Positions 24,913 to 34,606 are shown, counted from the stretch's first letter. The stretch: 64,000 nt of DNA from Pseudobdellovibrionaceae bacterium (GCA_030158485.1 JAOASS010000003.1:1-64000); one strand, 5' to 3'. Program-made: numbers and translations. Notes: a model not told the origin generated them from the sequence alone.

Positions 24913-25665
24913 ATGAATGAAAATCCAAATGAAACCCAAGTTTTTCAGGAAATGGGTTTTGAAATTGAAAAGACAAAAGATAATTCTCCGACTTTAAGAA
25001 TGCTGAACGGCACGGATCGGGGCGGGGAAAGTATGCATCACACGGGTGGGGCTTTTTCAGAAACTTGTTTGATTTATGGGCAAGCTTTTCAAAAAGGTTT
25101 TCAAGTAAACCCCGATCCTCAAATTGTATCTTTGGGCTTAGGCTTGGGTTACGTGGAAGTTTTAGCTGTAGTTTACTCAATGCGATATCCAGGTTCGCGG
25201 CCCGTAATTTATTCCTATGAAACAGTGGATGGTTTGAAAACACATTTTAAAGAATTTTATGAAGAAGGAAAAGCTTCAACTCAGTTTGCAAAGACTTACC
25301 AGTGGATTTTAAAGCAAATGGCTGAAACTTATGGTTTCAAAACGCAAGATATTCAGTTGCAAGTTCAAAAAGCTTTCAAAGAAAATCGGTTGCAGTTGTT
25401 GGGGAATTTTACAGCGGAAATGAACAGTCTTAAGTCCTTCGATATTTTTTGTTACGATGCTTACAGTAAAAAAACCAGCCCCGAATTATGGAATGAAGCT
25501 TTAATGACAGAACTGTTTTCTAAAGGTTCGAAAACCAGCTGTGTCAGTTCCTACGCCAGCAACGGGGTTTTAAAAAGATCTTTAGTTGCGGCTGGATACC
25601 AAGTCGAAGTTTTAGAAGGTTTTCAAGGAAAAAGAAACCGTACTTGGGCTTACCGTCCCCATTAA
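24913..25665 (+). CDS. MnmC-like methyltransferase domain protein
   Basis: A 250-residue SAM-dependent methyltransferase resembling the MnmC(m) domain, which finishes the 5-methylaminomethyl modification of wobble uridine in tRNA. Visible motifs are ESMHHTGGAFSET, IVSLGLGLGYVE (SAM site), YDAYSKKTSPELW and SYASNGVLKRSLVAAGYQV. The FAD oxidase half of the bifunctional enzyme is absent, so it is a stand-alone form. It diverges from the radical SAM gene with 45 nt between starts. TTGCAT-16 nt-GTCAAT-6 nt-ATG is a possible leaderless promoter. The stop overlaps the next, convergent gene by 4 nt. Confidence 0.85.
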   Translation: MNENPNETQVFQEMGFEIEKTKDNSPTLRMLNGTDRGGESMHHTGGAFSETCLIYGQAFQKGFQVNPDPQIVSLGLGLGYVEVLAVVYSMRYPGSRPVIYSYETVDGLKTHFKEFYEEGKASTQFAKTYQWILKQMAETYGFKTQDIQLQVQKAFKENRLQLLGNFTAEMNSLKSFDIFCYDAYSKKTSPELWNEALMTELFSKGSKTSCVSSYASNGVLKRSLVAAGYQVEVLEGFQGKRNRTWAYRPH

Positions 25666-26360
25666 ATTTTCGCCTGACTGAATTTTTGAGTGTAAGAAAT
25701 AACAAGTGAATTAAATTCTATTGGTAAATTGACGAAGCGAAGTCCCCAAGAGCTTTCATTTTGCACATAAAGAGCTTCGCAAGTGCAGTTGAAGGGCAGG
25801 GGCAGTTGCGGACTTTCGATATAGCCTTTTACTTTATCTCCCACGGATAAATTCTGAGCCTCTAATACTCCGATTCCGCCTTCACTAATGCTAGTCAGTA
25901 AAGATTCGTATTTGGCGCCCTCTTTTTCATAAACAAAAACACCTGAAATGGGGACTCGCAAATGATCACGTCGAGTAATGCCCACTTCTTCAACAAGAGT
26001 CGGGTAAGTGTAAATACTTTTCCAATCAGAGCTTTCGTTTTCTTGCAGAAGTAAAACGTCTCCCGGATGAGGGTGAGCTTTCAGAAGTTGAATGAGTTGA
26101 TCATAAATGAAAGGCCCGGCTTCAAAATCTCCTTGCTTGACTCGCCATTGAGGAATCATATCAGCTTGAAGGCTTGTCAGGACTCCTTGAAGTTCATTCA
26201 AAGTTTTTTTCCATTCTTCGACAGTCACCCATTCGGCTAAACCTTGCCCCCAAACTAGACCTGAAGAGTTCAGTTCGGAAAGCTTTTGAACTTCAGAATC
26301 CACAAAAGGACCTTGAACTTCATTATTAATCATAAAAAACCATTTTTTTGCGACAACCAT
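25662..26360 (-). CDS. GYF-like/PilZ domain protein
   Basis: A 232-residue soluble protein with two GYF_2-like (DUF4339) segments at about residues 5-50 and 73-115 (WFFMINNEVQGPF and WRVKQGDFEAGPF), then a PilZ domain. PilZ hallmarks are RRDHLR and, about 27 residues later, SISEGGIG, so binding of cyclic di-GMP is likely. The GYF segments suggest protein contacts. Together they make a plausible c-di-GMP effector. The gene is convergent with the MnmC-like gene and divergent from kup. Confidence 0.8.
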   Translation of the reverse strand: MVVAKKWFFMINNEVQGPFVDSEVQKLSELNSSGLVWGQGLAEWVTVEEWKKTLNELQGVLTSLQADMIPQWRVKQGDFEAGPFIYDQLIQLLKAHPHPGDVLLLQENESSDWKSIYTYPTLVEEVGITRRDHLRVPISGVFVYEKEGAKYESLLTSISEGGIGVLEAQNLSVGDKVKGYIESPQLPLPFNCTCEALYVQNESSWGLRFVNLPIEFNSLVISYTQKFSQAKI

Positions 26361-26494
26361 TGAAACCTATTTTGAGAGCAAGTGGGCTTTGAGGACAAGT
26401 CATCTTAAAAACAGGACGTTGCGTTAGGTCGAGACTGAGCTCCTGAGGTAAATCCATGACTCGAGCGTCGGATATCTTTAGTATCTAAAACAGC

Positions 26495-28432
26495 ATGGCA
26501 GTGACTTCATCATCCACATCTCATCCTGGTTTTTCTGATTCCGAAAAATCGCGACAAACCACTAACCAATTTTTAGCTTTATCTTTGGGGGCTTTAGGTG
26601 TGGTTTTTGGTGATATTGGAACAAGCCCTCTTTACGCTTTCAGAGAGTGTTTTATCAACGAAGCGGGAATTATTTTAAGTCCCGAAAATGTCTTAGGTGT
26701 TTTGTCGCTTATTTTTTGGACCATTACTTTAGTTGTTTCAATTAAGTATATGATTTTTGTGATGCGAGCCGATAATCGTGGTGAAGGGGGAATTCTTTCC
26801 CTGATGGCTCTGGCTTTGCGAGCTTCGAAAGTCGAAGTTGAAAGAAAGTCAAAAAGAAAACTGGCTTTACTTGTGATCGGTGTTTTCGGAGCAGCCCTGC
26901 TTTATGGAGACGGAATTATCACCCCGGCAATTTCAGTTTTATCTGCAGTCGAAGGGCTGAAATTCGTCACGCCAGTTTTTGAGTCTTATGTGATTCCGAT
27001 CACAATCTTTATCATGAACGCACTTTTTTTAGTGCAGCGTTTTGGAACGGGAAAAATTGGAAAAGTGTTTGGTCCGCTGATTTTATTTTGGTTTGTGGTC
27101 TTAGGAATTTTAGGAATCCGCGGGATTTTAATGGCTCCGGAAGTCTGGCATGCCATTGACCCACGTTTTGCTTTTCGCTTTATCGTTGAAAATGGTTTTC
27201 ATTCTTTGGTTGTAATTGGCGCTGTCTTTCTAGTGGTCACGGGTGGTGAAGCTCTTTACGCCGACATGGGTCACTTTGGTCGAAAGCCCATTCGTTTTGC
27301 TTGGTACACTGTCGCCATGCCGGGCTTGATACTTAATTACTTCGGTCAAGGTGCGCTGGTGATGACGGACCCCGAAGCAATTTCAAATCCTTTTTATCTT
27401 CTGGCTCCGAAGTGGGCTTTGATTCCACTTGTGATCTTAAGCACGTTAGCCACAATTACAGCAGCTCAAGCTTTGATTTCAGGGGCCTTTTCGATTACTC
27501 GGCAAGCAATCCAGTTGGGTCTTTGCCCTAGGCTTACAATTGTTCACACTTCGAGTCGCGAAGAAGGACAGATTTATGTGCCCTTCGTGAATTGGAGTTT
27601 ATTTGTGGGTGTGATTTGGCTGGTGTTGACTTTTAAAAGTTCAAGCCAAATTGCTTCAGCTTACGGGATCGCAGTGACGGGAACCATGGTGATCACGACT
27701 TTACTTGCGATCGTTGTCGCCCGTCAAAAATGGCAGTGGTCAGCTCTAAAAGTCGGTTTAATTTTCATTCCCTTTCTATTTATTGATCTCGGATTTCTAG
27801 GAGCAAATTTGATGAAAATTCATCACGGCGGTTGGGTGCCGCTCGTGATTGGCGGAGTCATTTTTACGCTCATGACAACTTGGCAAAAAGGGCGAAAAAT
27901 TCTTTACAAGAAATTGAAAGAAAGATCCGTGAGCATCGAAGATTTTTGTCAGCTTTTACTGCGTCAGCCGCCCATTCGCATTTCAGGCACAGCGGTTTAC
28001 ATGGCCGGGGACCCGTGGGGCGTTCCCGTTCCCATGCTTCATAATTTGAAGCACAATAAAGTTTTACACGAAAGAATTGCGATTTTAACGATTCAAACAA
28101 AAGGCGTTCCGTCTGTGCCCAAAGAAAATCGAGTCGAAGTGCAAGAAATTATTCCCAATTTTTACCGCATTATTGTTTCCTACGGCTTTATGGAAACTCC
28201 GAAAATGAAGCATATTTTAGATGCTTGCCGCGAACGTGATTTGCATTTCAAAGTATTTGAAACCACTTTTGTTTTAGGTCGTGAAACCATTCTTCCGAGT
28301 TCAAAACCCAGTATGCCATTGTGGCAAGAAAAGATTTTTGCACTGATGTCCCGAAACGCACAACGGCCGACAGCATTCTTTCGGATTCCACCGAATCAAG
28401 TGATCGAAGTAGGAATTCAAGTCGAGATTTAA
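26495..28432 (+). CDS. kup: Kup-type potassium transporter
   Basis: A 645-residue inner-membrane K+ uptake protein of the KUP/HAK/KT family, probably proton-coupled. The signature GVVFGDIGTSPLYAFRE is near residue 40, followed by about 12 hydrophobic helices and a cytoplasmic C-terminal domain from about residue 470. GGEALYADMGHFG is also typical. The start lacks a Shine-Dalgarno; a -10-like TATCTA ends 7 nt upstream, but no good -35 is seen. Confidence 0.95.
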   Translation: MAVTSSSTSHPGFSDSEKSRQTTNQFLALSLGALGVVFGDIGTSPLYAFRECFINEAGIILSPENVLGVLSLIFWTITLVVSIKYMIFVMRADNRGEGGILSLMALALRASKVEVERKSKRKLALLVIGVFGAALLYGDGIITPAISVLSAVEGLKFVTPVFESYVIPITIFIMNALFLVQRFGTGKIGKVFGPLILFWFVVLGILGIRGILMAPEVWHAIDPRFAFRFIVENGFHSLVVIGAVFLVVTGGEALYADMGHFGRKPIRFAWYTVAMPGLILNYFGQGALVMTDPEAISNPFYLLAPKWALIPLVILSTLATITAAQALISGAFSITRQAIQLGLCPRLTIVHTSSREEGQIYVPFVNWSLFVGVIWLVLTFKSSSQIASAYGIAVTGTMVITTLLAIVVARQKWQWSALKVGLIFIPFLFIDLGFLGANLMKIHHGGWVPLVIGGVIFTLMTTWQKGRKILYKKLKERSVSIEDFCQLLLRQPPIRISGTAVYMAGDPWGVPVPMLHNLKHNKVLHERIAILTIQTKGVPSVPKENRVEVQEIIPNFYRIIVSYGFMETPKMKHILDACRERDLHFKVFETTFVLGRETILPSSKPSMPLWQEKIFALMSRNAQRPTAFFRIPPNQVIEVGIQVEI

Positions 28433-28574
28433 GCTTCTGATGAGGTTTGGGATATCTGTAGTTCCCTTTATTTAATTTGCGCTAATTGTCACACTGTTAG
28501 AATAATAACAGGCGAAATTATATTCATGATCGACTATCTTAAGCCCGTACTTTTAATGCCGAAGGAGTTTTTAA

Positions 28575-28982
28575 ATGAAATCAATTTTAGTTTTTTTAGT
28601 TTTAATTTTGGGTTCAAGTTTCGCTTCAGCCAAAACCGCTTCAAGCCAAAGCATAACACTTGTGTGCACAGGAACCAAGGTTTGGGTTCGAGTATGGGAG
28701 CAGCAGAATTCATTAAGAACAGAACAGTACTTGATGGCGACAGCAAATTATTTAGGCGAAGCTTCAAGCAGTATGGGTAATCTCTTCGGCCCTGAAGTGC
28801 TAAATGATAAAAATAATCAAAATATTAAAAGCTTACCAGAGTTTAAAAAAATCAAAGTCGGTGTTGGATTTGAACCCTGGTACAAGAAATTTACTTTAGA
28901 TTTAAAAAATATGACTTTCACCTATGAAAAAGGCGGGCAAACTGTGCTCATGGATAAACTGGTGAAATGTCAAATAATGTAA
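28575..28982 (+). CDS. Small exported hypothetical protein
   Basis: A 135-residue protein with a signal peptide (MKSILVFLVLILGSSFASA). The mature chain has two Cys (LVCTG and VKCQIM) that may pair and no known motif. AAGGAG precedes the ATG. The leader and first codons are nearly identical to those at 29041, which suggests tandem duplication. Function unknown. Confidence 0.75.
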   Translation: MKSILVFLVLILGSSFASAKTASSQSITLVCTGTKVWVRVWEQQNSLRTEQYLMATANYLGEASSSMGNLFGPEVLNDKNNQNIKSLPEFKKIKVGVGFEPWYKKFTLDLKNMTFTYEKGGQTVLMDKLVKCQIM

Positions 28983-29040
28983 AAATAACATCCAGTCTTT
29001 TTTCAAAAAAAGAGCTTTCATTTTTTCGAGGAGTTTTTAA

Positions 29041-29390
29041 ATGAAATCAATATTGATGCTCGCACTTAACAACCATCGATGGCATTTGAGATCTCAAAAC
29101 TTCTTCATCCCGCGACTGATCCACTTTACAAACAAGTGCCTGAAAATTTTAAAGACAACCAGTACGAAGGTTTTTCTCAAGTTGTTTTACCAAATGGTCA
29201 AATTGAAGAACTTGAGTTGCATTTAATAAAAGCGTTATCGAGTCAGTATCAGGTCAAGTTTTACGCAGTTAGAACTTATGAACAATCGAAAGCGGGCATA
29301 AGTTCTTATAATACACTTCGCATGATGAATGGAAAACTTTACGGTCAAGTCAAAATTAAAACCTGTGAAATAAAGTCCCAACTGAATTAA
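29041..29390 (+). pseudogene. Frameshifted small exported protein gene
   Basis: A GAGGAG site and the beginning ATGAAATCAAT match the start of the intact gene at 28575. The frame then shifts within about 25 nt: the signal-peptide frame gives a short nonsense tail (to 29226), while a good-looking coding frame starts only at 29079 and runs to 29390 (ending KLYGQVKIKTCEIKSQLN). The downstream frame has its own ATG at 29079 but no ribosome-binding site and no signal. A decayed exported protein is the simplest reading; a sequencing error is the alternative. Confidence 0.55.
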
Positions 29391-29491
29391 GAAATGAAGT
29401 TCTAGGCTATCCGATGAGTGGTATGAATCAAGACTCATTTTGAAGCTTTGTTTGACCTGTGACAAGGACTTTAAGTAATCTAGAGGTTCTT

Positions 29492-31096
29492 ATGGTTGAA
29501 TCAGTTGCTTTAGTCCTTCAGGAAATTTTCGATTCAGAGCATCTGGTTTTAGATGCTCTGAAAATTTCACTGATCACAAATAATTGCGTTCCTGTCAGTC
29601 ATATTCCCGCCTGTGTTGTTTACCCTGTCAATAAAGAGCAAATCCAAAAAACATTGATTTTAGCAAATCAGTCTGGAATAGGTGTTTGGGTTGTGAGTCG
29701 GGGAAAAAATTGGGGTTATGGCTCAAAATCTCCTCATTATCAGGGCGGAATCCTGATGGTTCTTGAAAAAATGAATCGGATTTTAGAAGTAAATGAAACT
29801 TTAGGTTATGCTGTCATCGAAGCAGGGGTGAGTTACGCCGAACTAAATGATTATTTAAAAAAGATAAAAAGTCGTCTTTGGATAGATCCAACGGGTTCGA
29901 CTGAAAGTGGAAGTGTCATCGGGAATGCGCTAGATAAGGGGCGAGGGATAACTCCGTACGCTGATCATTTTGGTCACTTGTGTGGTTTGGAAGTAATTTT
30001 GCCAACAGGTGAAATTTTAAAACCTGATGGGGGTGCTGATCATTATCAAGCACGTTACAGTTACCGTTGGGGATTGGGTCCGGTTTTAAGTGGTCTTTTC
30101 GTTCAATCTAACTTAGGCGTGGTCATTTCAAGTGGAATTTGGCTAATGCCCAAGCCTGAAAAATACGAATTTATGACTTTTGAATACACTTCTGATAGTA
30201 ATAAATTTCCCGCATTTTTGGACACATTCAGAGAACTTATGTTTAAGGGGCAGATGACCGCCTTTCCCCATATTGCGAATGACTATGCCATGCTTTGTAT
30301 TGTGGATCAGCACCCCAAAAAAGGTCTGGCGCTGTCAGATCTCGAAATTCAAGATTGGCGAAAACGTCACGGAGTTTCAAATTGGACTTTTGGGTGCGGT
30401 CTATACGGCGATCGTTCACAAGTGAAAAACCAAAAAAATAAAATTAAAAAAGCTCTCAAGCCTTTTGGAGTTGTTCACTATATTAATTTTTTTTACAGCC
30501 AAGGACTTTTCGATATTTATAGAAAGAAAATCTTTTCAAAATTTGCACAATTTTTTTTAAGGAAGTCTGAAGCGGTTGTGGAAACTCTTGATTGGGCTCA
30601 TCAACTTTATCAAGGAAACCCCACTGATTTTTTTGTGAAGCAAGCTTATTGTTTGCAAGCTCAAAAACCAGCGGGTGTGGCTTTAGCGGATGAAGATGAA
30701 TGTGGTGTGATTTGGGTTGGTCCCATTCTTCCGTTTGAAGGCAAAAGAATTCAAGATTTTTTAATAGAAGCAAAAGATATTTTTAAACAACATCAGTTTG
30801 ATTTTTTTGCAGAAGTAATGCCGACAAGTCCTCGGTCCGTAATTATTTTAATGGGAATTTTTTATGATAAAAAAAATCCTCAAAGAACCGAACAAGCTTT
30901 AAATTGGTTTAAAGAATTTCATTTATTTTGCGACCAAAAAGGTTACCCACCTTACCGTGAAACATTAATGGGGCTTGATCAGTTGTTTCAAGAAAATCCT
31001 CAGTATTTAAAAACGATTCAAAAAATCAAAACTGCGTTGGATCCAAAAGGAATTTTTTCAAAAGGACGGACCGGTAAAACAGATCCGAACCCGTGA
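29492..31096 (+). CDS. FAD-linked oxidase of the vanillyl-alcohol oxidase / p-cresol methylhydroxylase type
   Basis: A 534-residue flavoprotein. The FAD-binding region shows SRGKNWGYGS, ILMVLEKMNRI, AVIEAGVSYAELNDYL and GNALDKGRGITPYADHFG, as in 4-cresol dehydrogenase and vanillyl-alcohol oxidase; the substrate domain follows. These enzymes oxidise para-substituted phenols, but the family is broad and the substrate here is unknown. No cytochrome subunit lies beside it. GTG 29459 opens the frame, but GAGG before ATG 29492 favours the later start. Confidence 0.87.
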   Translation: MVESVALVLQEIFDSEHLVLDALKISLITNNCVPVSHIPACVVYPVNKEQIQKTLILANQSGIGVWVVSRGKNWGYGSKSPHYQGGILMVLEKMNRILEVNETLGYAVIEAGVSYAELNDYLKKIKSRLWIDPTGSTESGSVIGNALDKGRGITPYADHFGHLCGLEVILPTGEILKPDGGADHYQARYSYRWGLGPVLSGLFVQSNLGVVISSGIWLMPKPEKYEFMTFEYTSDSNKFPAFLDTFRELMFKGQMTAFPHIANDYAMLCIVDQHPKKGLALSDLEIQDWRKRHGVSNWTFGCGLYGDRSQVKNQKNKIKKALKPFGVVHYINFFYSQGLFDIYRKKIFSKFAQFFLRKSEAVVETLDWAHQLYQGNPTDFFVKQAYCLQAQKPAGVALADEDECGVIWVGPILPFEGKRIQDFLIEAKDIFKQHQFDFFAEVMPTSPRSVIILMGIFYDKKNPQRTEQALNWFKEFHLFCDQKGYPPYRETLMGLDQLFQENPQYLKTIQKIKTALDPKGIFSKGRTGKTDPNP

Positions 31097-31107
31097 GCTT
31101 AGAAATT

Positions 31108-32097
31108 TTATCTTTTAATTCTTTTTGTCGCCAGCATCCACTGATAACAATCTTTTAGCATTTCATCTAAGCTCGAAGGTTCATAGCCTAATTCATGAAT
31201 GGCTTTGGACGAATCTGAAAAAACATTGTAACAAAGAATTTGAGCTGAATGTGGATCAAGAGTTGAATTTCGACCCAAAAGCTTTGAAATCCAATATTCT
31301 GAATTGCCATAGAATTTAAAAATTGGAGTTGGAAGTTTCCACTTCGGTGCGGGACGATTTAAAATCTGAGCAATTTTTATTGCAACATTCAGCCAATATT
31401 CATCTGGACCGCCTAAAATATAATGTTGACCTAAGCCTCCTTTGTGAAAAGCGGATAAGTGGGCTTCGGCTACTTTTTTTGCATGACAAACACTGCCGCC
31501 GCCCGGAGGTGCAAATGGCAAAGGAAGGCCCCGTTCGATTTCCAAAAACATTTTAGACCAAGTAACTTTATCAAAAGCTCCAAAAATAGCAGACGGGTGC
31601 AAAAAGACAGCATCAAGACCCTGAGCAATTCCACGTTCAACTTCAAGATCTGCTAATCTTTTTGAATGAAGATAAGTGTCATCAGTAGAATGATTAGGTG
31701 GAGTTTGTTCATTAAACTTCGGAGTCGATAGAAAATCAAATGTCAAAACTGTGGAAGTATGAATGAAGCGCTTGATGTTTTTTTCTAAGCAAACATTGAC
31801 CACATTTCGAGTTCCGATTTGGTTGATATCATACCGTGAATTTTCTTGCCCATGTGACACTGGCCCCACAGAGCCTGCAACGTGAAAGACAGCATCAATT
31901 TCTTGTGGGATGTTTTTGCGAAGTGAATCGACGTCCATTATATCGCCAATAGCTAAAGTCATTTTCTGACATTTTTTGAGCTCTGTTAAATCAGAAGCGG
32001 GCCTGTGAAGCGCTATAATTTCCCAACCAGCACGGTCCAGGACTTGAATTAAATGGGTGCCAACAAAACCTGTCGAGCCGGTGATAAAAGCTTTCAT
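31108..32097 (-). CDS. NAD-dependent epimerase/dehydratase
   Basis: A 329-residue extended SDR: TGSTGFVGTHL binds NAD(P), and YLHSK contains the catalytic Tyr and Lys. Family members act on nucleotide sugars, dihydroflavonols or steroid-like alcohols; the substrate is not clear. The start overlaps the stop of the PP-loop gene by 4 nt, so it is in a three-gene operon with that gene and the patatin. Confidence 0.85.
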   Translation of the reverse strand: MKAFITGSTGFVGTHLIQVLDRAGWEIIALHRPASDLTELKKCQKMTLAIGDIMDVDSLRKNIPQEIDAVFHVAGSVGPVSHGQENSRYDINQIGTRNVVNVCLEKNIKRFIHTSTVLTFDFLSTPKFNEQTPPNHSTDDTYLHSKRLADLEVERGIAQGLDAVFLHPSAIFGAFDKVTWSKMFLEIERGLPLPFAPPGGGSVCHAKKVAEAHLSAFHKGGLGQHYILGGPDEYWLNVAIKIAQILNRPAPKWKLPTPIFKFYGNSEYWISKLLGRNSTLDPHSAQILCYNVFSDSSKAIHELGYEPSSLDEMLKDCYQWMLATKRIKR

Positions 32098-33272
32098 ATT
32101 TCAGGATTCTTTCGGTTAAATTCAATTCCAACATCCGTTAATTGAAGGTTTAATTCTTGAAGACTTTGTAAAACCGTAGGTTTTACAAATAAACCAGTTT
32201 GAGCGGTGTATTCTAAAAATTCAAAAATTGGTTGCCAATCTGATTTTTGCGCTTTGCCTTCTCGAATCATGCGACAAAATTCGAACTCAAAACTACCAAA
32301 TCCTAGTTTGTGAATATCGACGACTCCTAACAAAGGAATCAATTGATGATTTGTCACAATCGGGCTTTGTTTTTGAGGGTTCATCAAGCCCCACTGAACC
32401 ACTTCATTTTTGATTTGGTCTTCTTCTAAATCCCAAGCATAAAGTGGAAACAGAAGTCGAGCCACTGATAGGCTGTCTAAGTGACTTCCATGCCACCACA
32501 TTTTGATTTCTTCCTGAGAGAAAATATCTTTTAATAAAATCCCAGCCGTTTCGGTTCGGTCAGAAAGTTCACGAGCTCGAGGTGATTCGAAGCTTTCCAG
32601 ATGAAGTCCGTTTTGCACCTGGTACTTTGAATAGCCACAAAGTATCAAAGGTATTTTTTTTTCAAAAGCCAGTTTTCGGGCACTATCAAGCATGAATTCG
32701 CCGTCACTAAAATCGACTGTTCCGTAGCTACCTTGTGAATTCAAATGCGTAATCGCGTAACGAAAAAGTTTGATGTAAAAACTTTTTTTAGGAGTTACAA
32801 AAACATGATCGATTCCCAGTCGGGGAATTAATCCAGCGATATTTTCTTTTGCAACCACGCTCATGAAGCCATTATCTATTGTAAATGAAAGAAGCCGCAG
32901 TCCTGGATATTCATTTTGTATTCTACGAATCATATAAGTGCTGTCTTTTCCTCCGCTAAAAAGAACCAGGGCATCATAATCATTTTTTCCAACTCCCTGG
33001 TAAGACTGCAAAATTTCATTTAATTCAGATGTTTCTTTCGTTTTTCGTGGGTTTGATTCTTGAAGACGAGAAAATGAGACGGGAGTCAGATTTTTTTCGC
33101 ACAACTGACAGATTTTTTTCGAATTCAAGGAAATCATTTCTTCGGAGCCAGCACAATTGAGGCACCGGCGTGAGATTTTATTTTTTGCAAATAACCGGTG
33201 CCAAGGCCAAATTGTTCGGACGTAGAATTCAAAAAGTTTTGCAGCTCTTAAGGCTTCTGACTTTCGGGTCAT
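32094..33272 (-). CDS. PP-loop ATPase, N-acetyl sugar amidotransferase-like
   Basis: A 392-residue protein with a zinc-ribbon-like pair RRCLNCAG and KICQLC near the N-terminus, then the PP-loop LFSGGKDSTYM (about residue 110). This arrangement is like WbpG/PseA-type enzymes, which amidate or modify N-acetyl sugars with ammonia from a HisH/HisF-like partner. No such partner is in the window. A nucleophile other than ammonia is possible. It is co-translated with an epimerase, supporting a sugar-modifying role, by inference only. Confidence 0.7.
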   Translation of the reverse strand: MTRKSEALRAAKLFEFYVRTIWPWHRLFAKNKISRRCLNCAGSEEMISLNSKKICQLCEKNLTPVSFSRLQESNPRKTKETSELNEILQSYQGVGKNDYDALVLFSGGKDSTYMIRRIQNEYPGLRLLSFTIDNGFMSVVAKENIAGLIPRLGIDHVFVTPKKSFYIKLFRYAITHLNSQGSYGTVDFSDGEFMLDSARKLAFEKKIPLILCGYSKYQVQNGLHLESFESPRARELSDRTETAGILLKDIFSQEEIKMWWHGSHLDSLSVARLLFPLYAWDLEEDQIKNEVVQWGLMNPQKQSPIVTNHQLIPLLGVVDIHKLGFGSFEFEFCRMIREGKAQKSDWQPIFEFLEYTAQTGLFVKPTVLQSLQELNLQLTDVGIEFNRKNPEI

Positions 33273-33296
33273 TTTTTTAATCCTGAGTTGTGAGTC

Positions 33297-34463
33297 TTAT
33301 GCTTCAAACAGTTCTTTAATTTGTTGTTTTGTATTCATGCCGTCTTCAAAACCCATTTCAATCAGTTCTGTTGTGAATTCTTTTTCAAAAAGTAAGTAAG
33401 AAACGATTTCGCTCGCTTCTTCGATTGTGCCCAGATTTTTTAATAAAAATCGAATCAGCTTGGGTAAATATTTACTTTTTCGAGCCGCGACTAGGCCGAT
33501 ATCTTGAGAAGGACAAATCCAAACGAAATCAACGCTTTTATAGGGAACTGTGGATTTCTTTTCTTTTGGAATCCAGTTGACCATTTCGTTTACTTTTTTC
33601 ATGCGTTCTACATCGAGATCAACGCCATCAAGTAAAATAGAATTCAATAAAACGTTCAGTACTCGACCAGTGCTAGGCGGTCTTTTATTTTGCATCACGT
33701 GGTGATCATACGCAGTTAAGTTTTGTGACCGGACCCCGATAATCACTAATTTCCTGGCGCCTAAATAAATGCTGGGGCTGCACGGATGTGTATTTCTAAC
33801 GCAGCCATCGCCAAAATATCGACCGTCCACTTGAACTGGCGGAAACAGAAGCGGGATCGCAGAGGAAGCCATAATATGTTCAGAACGAATCGGGGTTTTT
33901 TCGCTGACTTTACGGGACTTTTGCCAATCAGGTGTATCGGCTTGAGTTTGAACGAAAGTGACAGCTGTGGAATCTTTGTAATCAAGAGCTGTTACTGCTA
34001 AAGCTTTTAAGTGTCGGTGTTCAAAGTTTCGAGCCAATTTTGAAAAATCCATATGATCTTCAATCAGTTTTTTTAAAGGAGTGGTGTCAAGCAAAGCTCG
34101 AGTTGTTCCAGGGTTAGCGCTTAAGCTTCCAAAGGAAAGCTCACCCATCCACTGAAGTCCTATTTTTCCAAGGCTTAAAGCATCTGTGCGAAAAATTTGA
34201 TCTGAAGTGAGCCCACTCCAAAGATCAACTAGACCTTTAGAGGCACGAGTAAAGTCATCACACTGAGCCGCTAAATAAGAAGAACTAATGGCCCCCGCAC
34301 TGACTCCAGAATAAATTGAAAAAGGGTGATCAATTTTCCACTCTTCTAAAAGAGTAGCCAAAGCGCGAATCACGCCGACTTGATAAGCTCCACGAGCACC
34401 ACCGCCTGAAAGTACTAAACCGTAATCAAATCCCATCTCTAAATCTTGGATGTGTTGGGGCAT
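33297..34463 (-). CDS. Patatin-like phospholipase
   Basis: A 388-residue acyl hydrolase of the patatin/RssA type. The oxyanion motif GGGARGAYQ, the nucleophile motif GVSAGA and the catalytic Asp in FGDGC are intact, so lipase or phospholipase A activity is expected. No signal peptide is seen. TTG 34472 opens the frame; ATG 34463 is more likely, and ATG 34436 is an alternative. A small CCGTCA/TGACGG hairpin covers the start region. It heads the operon that continues into the PP-loop and epimerase genes. Confidence 0.85.
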   Translation of the reverse strand: MPQHIQDLEMGFDYGLVLSGGGARGAYQVGVIRALATLLEEWKIDHPFSIYSGVSAGAISSSYLAAQCDDFTRASKGLVDLWSGLTSDQIFRTDALSLGKIGLQWMGELSFGSLSANPGTTRALLDTTPLKKLIEDHMDFSKLARNFEHRHLKALAVTALDYKDSTAVTFVQTQADTPDWQKSRKVSEKTPIRSEHIMASSAIPLLFPPVQVDGRYFGDGCVRNTHPCSPSIYLGARKLVIIGVRSQNLTAYDHHVMQNKRPPSTGRVLNVLLNSILLDGVDLDVERMKKVNEMVNWIPKEKKSTVPYKSVDFVWICPSQDIGLVAARKSKYLPKLIRFLLKNLGTIEEASEIVSYLLFEKEFTTELIEMGFEDGMNTKQQIKELFEA

Positions 34464-34606
34464 GGCCGTCAATTTGTTTGACGGTGAAGTCCCTTAAAAG
34501 TCACAATCAACCTAAGCAAAAGCCTAGTCATTTGCCAGTTGGTCTTGGGCTTGCAAATACACAGTTGTTGCTGAAAGTTTTTTTGAATGGAGAGGAACTT
34601 ATTTTT

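Noticed and set aside
24902-25243. 113-codon minus-strand ORF over the MnmC-like gene
   Set aside because: It is a shadow of a well-conserved methyltransferase gene; its product has no recognisable features.
28484-28510. Fifth copy of the 17-bp palindrome before the small exported protein gene
   Set aside because: The sequence TTGTCACACTG has a TGTC but no matching GACA at the right distance.
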